A DNA stretch of 64,000 nt from Henckelia pumila (lineage: Eukaryota > Streptophyta > Magnoliopsida > Lamiales > Gesneriaceae), in assembly GCF_033568475.1 (NCBI RefSeq), contig NC_133123.1, positions 1,674,001 to 1,738,000 on the forward strand, read 5' to 3'. Positions 1 to 13,093 of the stretch are shown piece by piece (positions within the stretch are counted from its first letter, which is position 1; each line of letters begins with the position of its first letter). Below the pieces are notes generated by a model that saw nothing but the letters and a program-made list of their open reading frames with translations, was not told the origin of the DNA and did not search any database. Position numbers and translations under genes: made by a program.

Positions 1-877
1 GCTAATATGTAGATGCCTCATAGATTACTCGGTTTATTTAGAATGTTGCACACTTGCACCTTATTCATGGTTGGGCTTGATGTACTGTACAAATGATTTC
101 TCTACTTGAAGCCTTTCATTGAATTTACTTTTCTCCAGTTGCTTGCTTATCGTCAGAATTGACTATTTCGAGTGTTGTGAGTTCAGAATTATTTAAAAAA
201 CAAACAAGTCGTCACACATAATATCAAATGCCTATCACTTTATATTTGCGGTAACTGGCTGTTTTTTCCATTTCTGTATGGCATCAAGTTTTATGTCATT
301 AGGCATGGCTTGATTCTCTTTTTTGTCTAATACTGGTTCCATTGATGATTGATGACACTTGAGTATGAGTACCTTTTTTTAACTGTTTCTTCTATGATAA
401 TTCTATTGTTTGGAATATTTTGAGTGATCCTTGGGGGTGCCAGTCATTTTCTCCTCTATCTTCGTGGACATTTTATCTCATCAGCTACTAGCCTTTTCAT
501 TAAATTGGGTCCACCTATGTATAAAGTGACCTTGAGTTAACTGTATCACTATTCACTAACGTTGTGGCCCTTTTACCTCGTGTACTCATATCATGTGAAT
601 TTTCCATCCATTGGAATTTCTCTGAACTTTTGGTGATTTATGAGCATGTTCATACACAGAAATCGTAAAAAGTTATTGCTACGTATCGGTGCTGAAGTTC
701 GAGTACGCATTTCAACGGTTGAACAATTCTTCTCACGCGCTAATGATTTTGAGTCTTGACACATCTCCTCCCTTAAAAATCTTCCTAAAGTATATATTTA
801 GTGCTCTTCATTTATCTCACTCCCCTCTGTTGAAATTAACCTGCATTGTTCATCAAAGTAGTATTTGTTTTTTGCAG
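1..877 (+). other. Starch synthase III intron (or unseen 5' exon)
   Basis: AT-rich sequence upstream of the first exon I can support. It ends in a T-rich tract and TTTGCAG acceptor at 871-877. I looked for the starch synthase III exon that should come before it (the end of the preceding carbohydrate-binding module) and could not find it. Either this is one long intron or a diverged exon lies unseen. The transit peptide and N-terminal part of the gene must lie to the left of the window. Confidence 0.6.
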
Positions 878-3800
878 TTGTTTTACCTGACCGAGCCATA
901 GTTTTGGACTGGGTTTTTGCTGATGGTTCACCTCAGAAAGCAATTGTTTTTGACAATAATCGTCGCCATGATTTTCATGCCATTGTCCCCAAAGCCAGTT
1001 TCGAGGAACTCACATTGTTTGAGGAAGAACGATTATATAATAAACTTCAGGCAGAAAGGCTGTTGAGAGAAGAAGCTATACAAGCTAAGGTCTGTTTTCT
1101 GGAATTTATATTTGAAGATGAAACTGTTTATGGTTTTGACAGATATTTGTTGCTCTCCAATTGTAAAGTATTGGTATTAGGAACAGATACTAAGTGCTTC
1201 TTATTGTTTTTACAAGTACATATTCGCTTTATTCTTTGTGCTTCCTTCAACAGGCAAAAAAAACCGCTCTTATGAAAGTGGAAACGAAGGCAAGAACTTT
1301 GAAAACATTTTTGTTGTCTCAGAAGCATATTGTCTATACTGATCCCCTTGATGTCCTAGCTGGAAGCACAATCACAGTATTTTATAATCCCACCAACACA
1401 GTACTCAATGGGAAATCAGAAATCTGGTTGCGATATTCATTCAACCGCTGGACGCATCGAATGGGTCCATTTGCACCGCAAATAATGTCTCCTGATGAAA
1501 ATGGTTCTCATCTCAAAGCAACTGGTGAGATCGAGTTGCATAAAAATATTAATATGCAATTCAGATGTTTATGCTCATATCTTTTCATCATAGTAACAAA
1601 TAACTCGAGCCTTTTCTTGGTAATTTGATTCCTTCTATGAAAAATCTTTGCTTATCTATTTTCCATAGAAAATCTTGATATTACGCCAGCTTCCTCGCCG
1701 TGCAATGACATTTACTTGAATGCATATGGTAATATTACAATTTCTGCATGTGTTATTCAATATGGACAGGACAACACAATGTGCTTGATATCTGTAGTTG
1801 TTTCTGTTGGCTGATGTGTCATGTGCCACTTCAATTTTTTAGAACGATTTGTACCTTTTGGTTTTTTGTGTCACATCGCTTTTCTAGTTTTTGATGTTCT
1901 TTTATCTTACAAAGTCTCCTCTTCTCTCCTCCACATCTTGCTTCACATTTTGCAGTCAAGGTTCCTTTGGATGCATACTTAATGGACTTTGTGTTCTCTG
2001 AGAGTAAGGACGGTGGAGTCTTTGACAACAAGAACGGTATGGACTATCACATACCCGTGCTTGGTGGAGTTGTGAAGGAACCACCTATGCACATTGTGCA
2101 CATTGCAGTTGAAATGGCTCCTATTGCTAAGGTTGATTTTTTTTTAATTAATTATCTGTTGTCTTTGATTAATTTTTCATTATCTACTCTGACATAAGCA
2201 ACCTTGATATATTTAGTAATCCAATATGTAGAAGTTAGAAGAAGCATCATGGACACAGTCCCTTAGCTGTACCATCAGTGCGTGCTGATTCTCTTTTTCT
2301 TCTCCTTTTTTCTCCTCTATTCTTTATCTTTAGGAAGTGAATTGTTGGGGTGGAACTGCTGAGTTCAGGATTATTAAAAAATATATATTTTGCATTAAAT
2401 TTTTAACAATATAAAGAAACGGGCATTAGTTCAGATTTTATTCATTTGGCATCCATGTGGTTGGAGATTGGTGTTAGTGAAAAATATGCATCATGATAAT
2501 TTCGCCCTCAGTAATTTGAAATTATAGGAAGATTCATCTTTCTTCTATTTTCTAGTTTTTAAAAGCCAATATTTGTGTGACTTTTCATATCTTGCTTAGT
2601 TTTTCTCTACTAATGTGATGTATCAGTAAGCATTTATATATATGATTTTATTATGTTTTGAATTGTATTTATTAATCATATTCTTGCAGGTTGGGGGTCT
2701 TGGTGATGTCGTTACCAGTCTTTCTCGAGCTGTTCAGGACATGAATCATAATGTGGACATTATTATTCCTAAGTATGATTGCTTGAAATATGATCATGTG
2801 AGTTTTTCCATGTGTTGCTTGAGTTCTGTTAAACTAATTCATACCGGATTTGACTATGCTTCAAATTCCATCTATAGAAGAGCGCAGATGAATATTATTA
2901 CATTCCAAAATTTATACATGGTCTTGCACAGTCCAAAAATGAATGGACTTGGCCTTTTGTGAAAACCCGTGAATGTTTTGTAACATGTGATGGGAAAAGT
3001 ATTGGCACAAGTCTGTAGTCTCTAGTGTGAAACTGCTAAATTGTTGCAAAAAATTCTTGGTAATATTTATGGTGTTACACATTGTTATATAATAATCTTC
3101 AGGAGTTTAGGTTTCTATCTCCTTCCTATATCTCAAGTTAATAGGAAGGCTTTTTATGTCAGGGAGTTTTCAGTACAGCTATTAGAAACTATTTCTGAAG
3201 AACCAATTTGAAAATGTGAAATGGATGTAGCTTAGATAGTCATGGATGTTCAATCGTTTTTGCTTTAATTTCTCCTCTGTTTTGCCTTCTGTACATGTTT
3301 TCAAATAGGTGAAGGATATGCAGTTTCATAAAAGCTACTTTTGGAGTGGGACTGAAATTAAAGTTTGGTCTGGCAAGGTGGAAGGCCTATCTGTCTATTT
3401 TTTGGAACCTCAGAACGGGTAACTTTTAGTCCTCCCCTCATATTAATTGTGTAAATGTGGAATTTTTTTTTGTTTGAGGTTGTTGGTCATGTTTGCACTT
3501 GGAAAGACATTCCTCCGTTATGGTTGTTTATATCATTTTAGCGACTTGCTCCTATTTATTGTTGAGAATATTTCTAGCCATCATATTAGTTATTTGGTCA
3601 TCAAATCGACTAATTGGTTATCCTAGAACGGAGTAAAAGTCAATTTAATCTATTTGGTTGACTGTTAATCAATTTGGTTTCGTCAACGGTTTAGAATGTA
3701 GCCAATCCCGTTAATTTTTAAAGTCTTTCTGGTTGATTAGCACATCAAGTTTTTAATATTTTTTCTTTCTGAATTGGGTGTTTAATACAACTGCCCTCGT

Positions 3801-6800
3801 TCCAAATTAATTATGTCTCTTAGATAAGCTACATGCTTTCAAAATCGAGTGGATCTAACCTTGGTCCTTATTAAAAAAAAACCTTTGGTCCTTTCACATT
3901 CTGATATTTGGACTATAAATTATTCCTGGTGGCTGAAAGAACTATGTCAGACTTTTTCATCACCATAATTGGTCACTATCTGAATTAAAATGAGAAATAA
4001 GTCCCTTTTGAATATCAATGCTTTTAAGTTTCATTTCGTGCAACTGAAACAATTGAGTCTTCATTGTTCAGGAATTTTTCCCTCCTGCTGAGAAAGACTG
4101 GAATGCTGTAGAATAGTAAATGGCCCAAATTTTTTTATTTTTTGCCATATGACTGAGGCAGTTTTCATCGTAGTTTTGGATTGAAGTATTCATTTGATGG
4201 ACACCATTTTAGATGTTGATTCTATTTATAAATTTCAGATATAAAGCCTAGAGGTGATAGATAAATCAATTCATGAATGGAGGTGTATGATTTTTTCTTT
4301 ATTTTTTCAAGCTCTAGTCAGGAGAATTAAGGATAAGTCCTCGCTTTTTTGTCCTTAAATATGTATCATCTTGTCCCCTAGTAAGGAATGTATTTTAGAT
4401 TATAACTCAGGTTTTTATGTGCATAGTCCCGAGGGCAATGGGCCAATGATGCAAGTCTTCAAGATGCCATATGGAAACCTCATTTATAATATCTAATGCA
4501 TGGATATACTTCGAGATTTTTTCTAAATAATGCTGAGTACACATTTCAGTACTAAATGTGTACCATTTGATATCTGAAAGCCTGCCTGTTTTTATCATTT
4601 GAAGCTCTTTATCATCAAAGGTTACTGGATCTAGCTAAATTATGTTTTATATATTTCTTTTAGATTATTTTGGGTTGGTTGTATATATGGTCGCAATAAT
4701 GACGGGGAAAGATTTGGTTTCTTTTGCCACGCGGCTCTTGAATTTCTTCTGCAAGGTGGATTTCATCCGGTAAGCGCTAATTCACATCAAATATCAAGTT
4801 TAATGTATTTATTCATGTGTCATTTGTCCCTGACATGGTGCAAACCAATTTATTTGTACTCCCGATTGAGGATAAGCGAACTGGATTCCTATGTTAAAAC
4901 AAATTGTTCATGATTCGAACTTATGAGGCTTATATTAATCTTTCTTTGCTGCCCATCTTGTTTGTTACTTTCATTGTCATGCATAGCCATAATCAGAAGT
5001 ACATGTGAATAGAAAGCTTAATGCAAGCTTGAAAAATCTGTGGCGGGATGTATGATTTTGATATTAGACCTTGCCTTTCTTTTGAGGAAACATGTATCAT
5101 TCAGTGTTTATCAATGTAGTGGTGTATTTTTTACTTTGGGATCGAGCTGTTTTCTTTGAGTTTGTGTTTTTTCTTTCATCTCTCATCTTTGATATCTTGT
5201 TCTAGAGCAATAAAACAAACAGCAGTCAAAAGATTAATGGCATTTCCGTTTCCTACCGACTTCGATCTCCTAATGTGTTGCTTGCTGCCTGTCGTATGCC
5301 AGGATATAATTCATTGTCATGATTGGTCTAGCGCTCCAGTTGCATGGCTATTCAAGGATCATTACAGGCATTATGGTCTCAGTAAAGCCCGTGTTGTCTT
5401 CACCATACACAACCTTGAATTTGGAGCACAGTTAATAGCTAAGGCCATGAAGTTCTCGGACAAGGCTACTACTGTAAGTTCCTCTGAGACCTTCAAATAA
5501 ATTATTCAACGACTGGCGAACTTAGTTGCTATTTTTTGTGCTTTCGGCCTATGTCAGTATCTTGATGACTGAGAAATTTAAGAAGTAGAAGCATAAATTG
5601 GAATAGCTGTTTACATATTTTATTGTCTTGACATAACTGGTTACTTTGCCTTCAGGTATCTCCTACTTATGCTCGGGAAATTTCGGGAAATCCTTCCATA
5701 GCCCCAAACATTTTCAAGTTCCATGGTATTTTGAATGGAATTGACCCAGACATATGGGATCCATACAATGATAAGTTCATCCCGGTGAGCAAATTACATT
5801 TTAAACTATCTTTCATTTCGGGCTTCTGGAGGTTGAGATGGATGTGTTGACATTTCCTTCTTAATGGTGTATAATGATCTCTGCTGACGTCCGTATCCCT
5901 GTACTTGAGTTGGAAAGAGATGTGTATTGTCATGCATTACGTTTTTACCAGTGTATAATTATCTTTGCTGACGTTCCATGTCTCTGTGCTTGAGTTGGAA
6001 AGAGATGTATATTTCCATGCTTTTGTCTACCGTGTCGGCTCTCAAGTAAAACTGGTCGAGGGTGATGTTACTAGTGTAGAATTATCTCTGCTGACGTTCC
6101 ATGTCTCTGTTCTTGAGTTGGAAAGAGATGTATATTGCCACTCCTTTATTTACCGTATCGGCTCAAGTAAAACTGGTCAAGGGTGATGTTACTATGCTTA
6201 ATAGCGTGGTTACGAAACTTATAACCTAGAGGATGTCCAACATGTTTTTACATGAAATGATGATGGATGCGATAGTTCTCTCTGTTTCTCCTTCTATTTA
6301 AGTTAGGGTTCATGCATGATTGGCCTATTCTCGCATGCCATCCGGGATCCATTTCTTTTTATTTTTTGAACAATTTGCTAAAATACTTTTCAATTAACGT
6401 CAACAACCATGAAGGGTGATGATTTGAGACCTTTAATATTACGATTGTGATGCTTGTACTTCAAATTGTAACGCTACACTCGTTTGTTCTTTTTCTGGTG
6501 TGAAATTCATGCATACCAATTACAGGTGTCCTATTCTTCAGAAAACGTAGTTGAAGGCAAAAAAGCTGCCAAGGAAGCTTTGCAGCAAAGACTTGGGTTG
6601 AAAAGAGATGATTTGCCCTTGATAGGAATCATTAGTCGCTTGACTCACCAAAAGGGAATCCACCTCATTAAACATGCCATCTGGCGCACACTGGAACGTG
6701 GTGGACAGGTTTGTCTAGTGTTTCAGTTGAATCTACTCATGCAGTGCCTTTTTTGGGTTATTCATTGATGCACTTTAAAGAAAATAATATTATTGATATT

Positions 6801-8719
6801 TTGAGAAGAGAAACTATTTTTCTATTGAAGTATTAAAAACATTCCTACTATCACACATCTGAGAATAGAATAATTGAGAGAAATATATTCCGAGGATAAA
6901 TATGGGGAGTGGTAGCACAAGACGGAAATGGCCAATGGGCCTATTGACATTGTGAAGAATGCCCATTATCAGAAAGAAGAATACAGGTTCAATTGACAGA
7001 CTGATTTAAACAAGAGGATTTATTTGCGTTTGAATCATCATTCCAACAAATGTTGATAGGAAGATCAATTTATTTCTTTCAAAATTGTCCAATAAATGCG
7101 ATGAATTACACAAAGTAGTTCAATTTTTACTTGTTTGAATTGAATTGCATGAGTTTGGACATTGAATGAACTACTATTCCTTTGCCGTGGTCAATTCATT
7201 TATGTTTTGCTCCTGGCCTCTCACAGATTCTTCCTCATTGTGTTGTTGACATATACACAAGTATGCATAGCTCGTTCAGTTTTAGATCAAATCATTTTTC
7301 TAATGCTTGAAGCTATTTTTTGTTGGATATTTGAGATTTTTTCAGGAAACAAATGAGATATCAACTTACAATTTGCTGTACTGACAGTGAGCTTTTTGAT
7401 AGGTTGTCTTGCTGGGTTCAGCTCCTGATCATCGGATCCAGAATGATTTTGTTAACTTGGCAAACCAGTTGCATTCTTCATATAATGATCGTGCACGCCT
7501 ATGCCTATCATATGACGAGCCTCTTTCTCATTTGGTATCTTCTCATGGAAACTAGATACTTTCTTTGTATGTTATCATATTTTATGTGCAATGCATGTTG
7601 CCCATATTTATGCTGGTGCAGATTTATTTTCACGTACTTTTATTTGTATGTTGCCCAGATTTATGCTGGTGCAGATTTCATTTTGGTCCCTTCAATATTC
7701 GAACCATGTGGACTTACTCAACTCACTGCCATGAGATACGGGTCAATTCCTATTGTTCGTAAAACTGGTGGTAAGTTGTTCTGGTTTGATGGTTTTGTTA
7801 AAGCTTTTAACTGTCTGGCAGTCCAAGTTGGTGCGGGTGAGAACTTTCTGAGCAACTAACCAACTATCTAAGTAGAATATGCATGATGTTCCTTGGTGGC
7901 ATTTTTCTTTGTTTCTTATCTTCACATTGAACTTATTTAAGCTGGTCTTTTCCAAATTTACCCTGCAGGACTCTATGATACTGTTTTTGATGTTGACCAT
8001 GATAAAGAAAGAGCACAAGGTCATGGTCTCGAACCAAATGGATTTAGTTTTGATGGTGCAGATGCTGGTGGTGTTGATTATGCTCTTAATAGGTAATTAG
8101 GCACAGTTACATGTTTTCTTAGTTTTTTATGGTACACCATGGATAGTTGCATTTCTAGCCTGGTATGACATGTAAATAGCTTGCTCAGTCATTTTAGCTT
8201 CATCTCAAGGGAAAGGATCGGTTTCCAGAGATTTCACCATTGATTCTCAAATCACTGCCAAGTGGTTGAATTTGGTCCCTTCAGTCAACTAAACGTGGGA
8301 AACTGAAAAAACACAGTTTACCTAAATGGTATCATTTGAAACTAATTTAAACTTGCATTGGAACAAATGAAACGTGTAGAAGAGAAGGAAGAAGATATAT
8401 TTCTACAGAATGATGCATCAAAGTATTATATGACTCATTCCGGACCCAAAAAAAAATGATGTATAAAGAAGATAACTGGGAAAATGCATTTGATTGAGAG
8501 ATGATCCTCTGTAAGGTTCTCTGTGTTTCATATTGTTAAAGTTTTATCTTTGCTTTAATGGGAAGACTTACTATGTTTACTGTTGTTAGAGCAATATCTG
8601 CTTGGTATGATGGTAGAGAGTGGCTAAATTCTTTATGCAAGCGAGTCATGGAGCAAGATTGGTCTTGGAATCGTCCTGCTCTCGATTATCTGGAGCTCTA
8701 CCATGCTGCTCGGAAATGA
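878..8719 (+). CDS. SS3: Starch synthase III, 3' part (soluble, plastid)
   Basis: Transfers glucose from ADP-glucose to the non-reducing ends of alpha-1,4-glucans in the plastid, making mainly long amylopectin chains. Thirteen exons, all with GT-AG borders and consistent phase: 878-1089, 1254-1524, 1956-2131, 2690-2797, 3309-3418, 4664-4769, 5303-5473, 5656-5784, 6526-6708, 7403-7534, 7659-7770, 7969-8092, 8590-8719. They give about 653 residues. The first 200 residues match the last starch-binding (CBM53-type) module of SSIII, including [10 protein letters not shown]. The GT5 catalytic domain follows from about residue 205, with the ADP-glucose loop KVGGLGDV split across exons 3 and 4, then DIIHCHDW, the GT1 part with [10 protein letters not shown], and RKTGG near residue 565. 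The C-terminus [10 protein letters not shown] is typical of SSIII and separates it from SSI and SSII. The N-terminus lies outside the window. No break is seen in the visible exons. Confidence 0.95.
5869..6195 (+). repeat. Tandem minisatellite in SS3 intron
   Basis: Three imperfect copies of a unit that starts GTATAATTATCTCTGC and carries GAGTTGGAAAGAGATG. They start near 5869, 5953 and 6076. Copies 2 and 3 share about 120 bp, including AAACTGGTC and GGGTGATGTTACTA; copy 1 is shorter (84-bp period). The array lies inside the intron 5785-6525, so it does not change the protein. Confidence 0.85.
7595..7680 (+). repeat. 53-bp spaced duplication over an SS3 splice acceptor
   Basis: A segment of about 32 bp containing ATTTATGCTGGTGCAG occurs twice, at 7595-7626 and 7648-7679. 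The second copy is the true start of exon 11 (acceptor CCCAG at 7654-7658, encoding IYAGADF). In the first copy the acceptor AG reads AT, so it cannot serve as an acceptor at that point. Confidence 0.85.
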
Positions 8720-11700
8720 GAATGATATTAAGGTGGGTTTTGTACAGCTTTAGTTAAAATTGCCGTTTCTGCTAAAATATTACGTTTTCAAATAAATATT
8801 TAATAAATCTGCGAATTCCTATCGATACCGTAAATACTTTCTTATTATCCAGCCAATTTTATTGACATTGTAAAATGATTTATTCATTTATTTTTAGAGA
8901 AATTCATAAATTTACATTAGAATATGGTTTTGTCGATATGATGGTTTTGTGACTAGAGAGTTTGTGAGTGATTGTCTCTGGTGACAAGATGGGATTAATT
9001 GAAATTTAGAGCAAGCAAGAGTTGAAAATCAAAAAGAAAAGTGAGTTGAAGTTGACTGAAATGGGCCAATGGTTTAGCATGGTGCATTTTTGTGCTGCTA
9101 ATTGATCTCATCAAAAGTGAGGATAGAGTTATGATTTGATATATGGATGATTTATGTCCAATTAAATTTCTTAATCAGACATCACTTTGGGGAAATGCTC
9201 GATTAGTTTCAAATGGCCAACTTGATTACGGAATCCCTTTTATTTTATTATATATATATAATAGTAGTAATACATGATGGATATGATTGCATGTTGGACC
9301 CAAAAGGGGGCCAGTACGTGGGTCTACGTCATCTCATCACTACATACCTTTTTGGGCCCAGTAAGACTCGACATTTTCAGGTTCAAGTGCATCCGCTTAT
9401 TAATATATAACTTTTAATAATAAAGAATTTAGTAACATTTCCTGTTTTGATTTGACGATTGTGTCTTATTAACTAAATTATTAAATAGATTACAAATGAG
9501 GCCCCATCTGGTGTAGGGAGCGACCCAACAATGGAATGAGAAAATTTTAGTATCGTATGCACAATTTGTTCAAAAAACTAGAATAAAATAACTCTTCCTT
9601 CAGTCTCTTGTTCCCATGCAAAATTCTTGGTAGTATGAATTTTAGGGATTGATTTGATTTGAGTAATGATATTTAAGTATATTTTCAAATAATATTTATG
9701 TCGAGTGTATTTGAAATGCGTTATGATTACACATGAAATGAATTTGAAATTATTTCAATTTTTCCCAAATCGAGAAATTTGAAATTTATCGATGGCCTTT
9801 AGTCATTTTTTTTTTTTGGCCATAATTTGTTATTCGGTGAAGTTATTAAATTCTTTGCTTTCGCTATCTGTGCCCCATTACAGGATAATGTATTATACAT
9901 TTCGCTTTAATATTTTATTGTAACCCAGAATAAGCAGTGCCCTACAATAATATGCGCTTGATTCAGATATTGAAATAGGCAATATTGGCTGGCATGATAA
10001 ACCATGCACTATTAGTGATGGTCCTCGTTTAACTACAAAAGCTCCGCAAATATGGACAATTACTATAAGGTATCATATGTCACCCACCAAATGGCATTAA
10101 CAAAATATTATTTCCACAACTTGTTACGACAATCATCTCAATCGGTATCAACATGTAGTCACTAGTTTGAGCCATCATATTATTTTTGTTAGGAGTTCAA
10201 AAATCAAAACAAAACAAATAATACTAATACTAAACATTTAAAATTGTCAAATTTGGTGTTATGATTTACCAAAACCGAAAGGTGGTGGAGTCCCTGTCTA
10301 CATAAAGCAACATTGAATTGTGATTAGAGTTGAGGGGACCTCTCATCCTTACAATACTTGGTTTGGGCTGACACATAATTGTCACCACGACCCTATAACA
10401 TACCCCACGCAGTTCAGATAGTTTCCATAACGCCAAAAACTGAAGGGTCAGCCACAGTACTCAGTATTGTTGGTGAAATTTACTGTCTTTTTTATTTGGT
10501 TGTAACTTGTAAATGTTATGTACAGGGTCATCTCAGCAATAATTCCCAAAACCCAGGACACAGGGGAGCATTCAAGAAACGATGCATAAGAAGTTGAGTC
10601 ACAGTTTGATCCCATCAATAAAACACACAAACCCAAATCTCCACGTGCTTGGGTTTTAATCATTTTCTATATTTGAGTTACTTTTGCGTTAAAACATAAG
10701 ATTGTACCTTTTAAATCCGCTCCTTATATGTTTATACTATTTCATGTTAATTATTCATCTAATAATGATGTCATTTAAAATTCAATTTATTTTGTATTAT
10801 AATGTGTAAATAAATAAGATGCGTCATTGTAAACAATAAAACCTAGTCGATATCAATCCAAACGCGAATTTAGTTGTTTTGATCTGAATATCTCACCTTA
10901 AATGTAACATGTTCTCAAGAAGTACTCATTGACCAACTCTATGACTGTGAACGTGGGTTTTATGGCTATTTTATAGCTCTTTTGTGTTTTGAGCAATGAT
11001 CAATTTTGGTAGCATTTATTATGTCTCAATATCGTGAATCTTTTGTACATTAAAGTCACTACACATCGAATGTAATTTACATTTGGGATTTGATCTTTCA
11101 ACTCTTACTTAACCACACGAAAAAAAAATGAACACAACACAGGTTTTACGTGAATGGAGGGAAGAATCTATCTATGTTTGGAGTTCTATATTTCTCCCCA
11201 CAAGTTAGTACACGAACATCTTCTACAAAAAAAAAAAAAAAAAAAAAAAAAGGAGTACTTATCTCGATGTAGTAGAATTACTCATGAATTGAACCATCCA
11301 CAGTATATAATGACTGAACTTTGACATAGCCTCACTTCACAGGCGTTCTCGATAAAGTTGAGCCTCTATCTACTTACTACCTAAGTACCTATACTGTAAT
11401 ATATGTATCTGCTTTTAATACAAGTCGTAGTACCCTAATGGGGGGCTTAGTTGTAAATTGTCATCATAGCTTGGATAAGGTTTACAGAAATCAGTGAGGT
11501 TAGCTGGGATCAATCGTTTTCTTCCCATTTCCCAATCAAAATCCAGCCTTTTTTTGAAACTTCTGAGGAACTTTTTTTATGTAGTTAATTGTACAATTAA
11601 ACAAACAACAACCCATACACCCACAAAATATATTAATGTATCTATGTGTGTATAAATATAAATTTAAAAACCACTTTAGGAAAATCTTTATAACTATGAC

Positions 11701-12517
11701 ACCTTCTATTTATTTACCAGAAGGGGAAAAATGGGATCTTGACATGTTTGTTTTTATGGGTTCATTCAGAAAGTCCCAAGGAGTACAGTGACCCCAACTT
11801 CTCTCTCTCCTTTATCTTCAATCACATACTTTCTGTGGGCGTTTTGGACTTTATTCCCGTACAAGAAGAAACCCACCTTTCAGATTCAACCCATATATGC
11901 AGATGAGAGTGAATAAATCCACATAGCGATCATTTTGAAACGCAGATTCTCATTTTAAAGGGCCATTTCTTTTCAAGTTGTTTTGGCCATTTTCATTGCA
12001 GTTGCTGCTTTGAGGGCCAAGGAGAGTTAAAGCCCGTCACGTATATCCCTCAGGATTTTGTCTTTTTTCCCGTCAGGTGCTGCTACATGCTTGTTTTTTA
12101 AGTTCTTGATATCTGTATTTTTCTTTGGAAGTTTGCAGTATTTATTGGGAATTTTACATGATATTTTCCCCATTTTTCTTTCGGCTTTTTGGAGGCTAAC
12201 CAATCACAGTGCAAATTGAGATAAAAACTGCGCAAATACGTGCTTTTTTTTTTTTCTTTTTGAGTTATTAACCAAAAGTATGATTGATTGTTCCTCATCA
12301 TATCCTCTGTACACTTGCACCCCACTCCCTTGTTAGTTGTTTCTCTCATATAAAGTTAAAGACTCAAATAAACGGTCTGCTTTTCTTTTCTTTCTTTTCT
12401 TTTTCTTTTTTTGTTTTTTTGGTCTGCATATAATTACTGGATTTGTTGATTCGAGTTGCATTTCAAGATTTTGGCTCCCACTGTTTCTAACTGGTCTTCG
12501 CAGCTTGTAGCAGCGGC
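8720..12517. other. Intergenic, SS3 to S40 gene
   Basis: No gene seen on either strand; the open frames here are short and have no recognisable domain. The stretch holds the SS3 3' UTR, an AT dinucleotide run near 9247-9262, a 25-base poly(A) at 11227-11251, pyrimidine-rich tracts near 12243-12260 and 12378-12415, and the leader of the next gene. A TCTTCGCAG at 12495-12503, just before the S40 start codon, looks like a splice acceptor. The S40 5' UTR may therefore contain an intron, with CGTCAG/GTGCTG near 12071-12082 as a possible donor. Confidence 0.6.
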
Positions 12518-13093
12518 ATGGCAGATATGTACGGTGGTAGGAAACCATTATTTGAAGATGAAGATCTTCAAGAAGAGGAGGTGTGGTCTCTGGTGAAAGC
12601 AAGAGAAGATTCCAACTCAAAAACCCGAAAGAACCACTTTCCCGGTTCTTCATCATCAAATGCATGGCGCAACGCCGCTGCTCCGCGGGACATCAGAAGG
12701 GTCTCCGCCGGCGGCGGCGGATCCTCCACAGCATGGACGGAGCCTCAGCAGTCGTCAGCTCCTGTGGACATTCCGGACTGGTCCAAGATTATGAAGAGAA
12801 AGTCCAACAAGAACCTGTGGGATGATGCATCTGCTGCACATGGCAATGATGATGATTACATGGGATGGAAGAATTGCCATGGTTTAGTTGGTGATGCAGA
12901 GAGTTATTATGATGATGATGATGATGATGATGGGAACGAAATGGTCCCACCCCATGAATATTTGGCAAGAAGGCTCGCTGGTACTCAGATTGCTTCATTC
13001 TCCATGTGCGAAGGTGTTGGAGGAACTCTCAAAGGAAGAGATCTCAGCAAATTAAGGAATGCCATTTTAACCAAGACTGGATTTCTGGAATAA
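12518..13093 (+). CDS. Senescence regulator S40 family (DUF584) protein
   Basis: One uninterrupted frame of 191 residues. It matches the plant S40/DUF584 family in layout: an acidic N-terminus with [14 protein letters not shown], a central VDIPDWSKI motif, then [10 protein letters not shown] and a C-terminal [17 protein letters not shown] block. Arabidopsis family members are small, mostly nuclear proteins whose transcripts rise in leaf senescence, darkness or stress; their biochemical role is not known. Unusual here is a run of seven aspartates at residues 133-139, coded by a GAT microsatellite, which may vary in length between individuals. The start codon is the first ATG after a likely 5' UTR splice acceptor. 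Family assignment is firm; the physiological role is inferred. Confidence 0.86.
   Translation: MADMYGGRKPLFEDEDLQEEEVWSLVKAREDSNSKTRKNHFPGSSSSNAWRNAAAPRDIRRVSAGGGGSSTAWTEPQQSSAPVDIPDWSKIMKRKSNKNLWDDASAAHGNDDDYMGWKNCHGLVGDAESYYDDDDDDDGNEMVPPHEYLARRLAGTQIASFSMCEGVGGTLKGRDLSKLRNAILTKTGFLE

Noticed and set aside
5869-6195. Regularly spaced repeats that could suggest a CRISPR-like array
   Set aside because: Only three units, no uniform spacers, inside a plant nuclear intron; it is a minisatellite.
12789-12998. Histidine-rich open frame on the - strand
   Set aside because: It is the shadow of the Asp-coding GAT repeat in the S40 gene.
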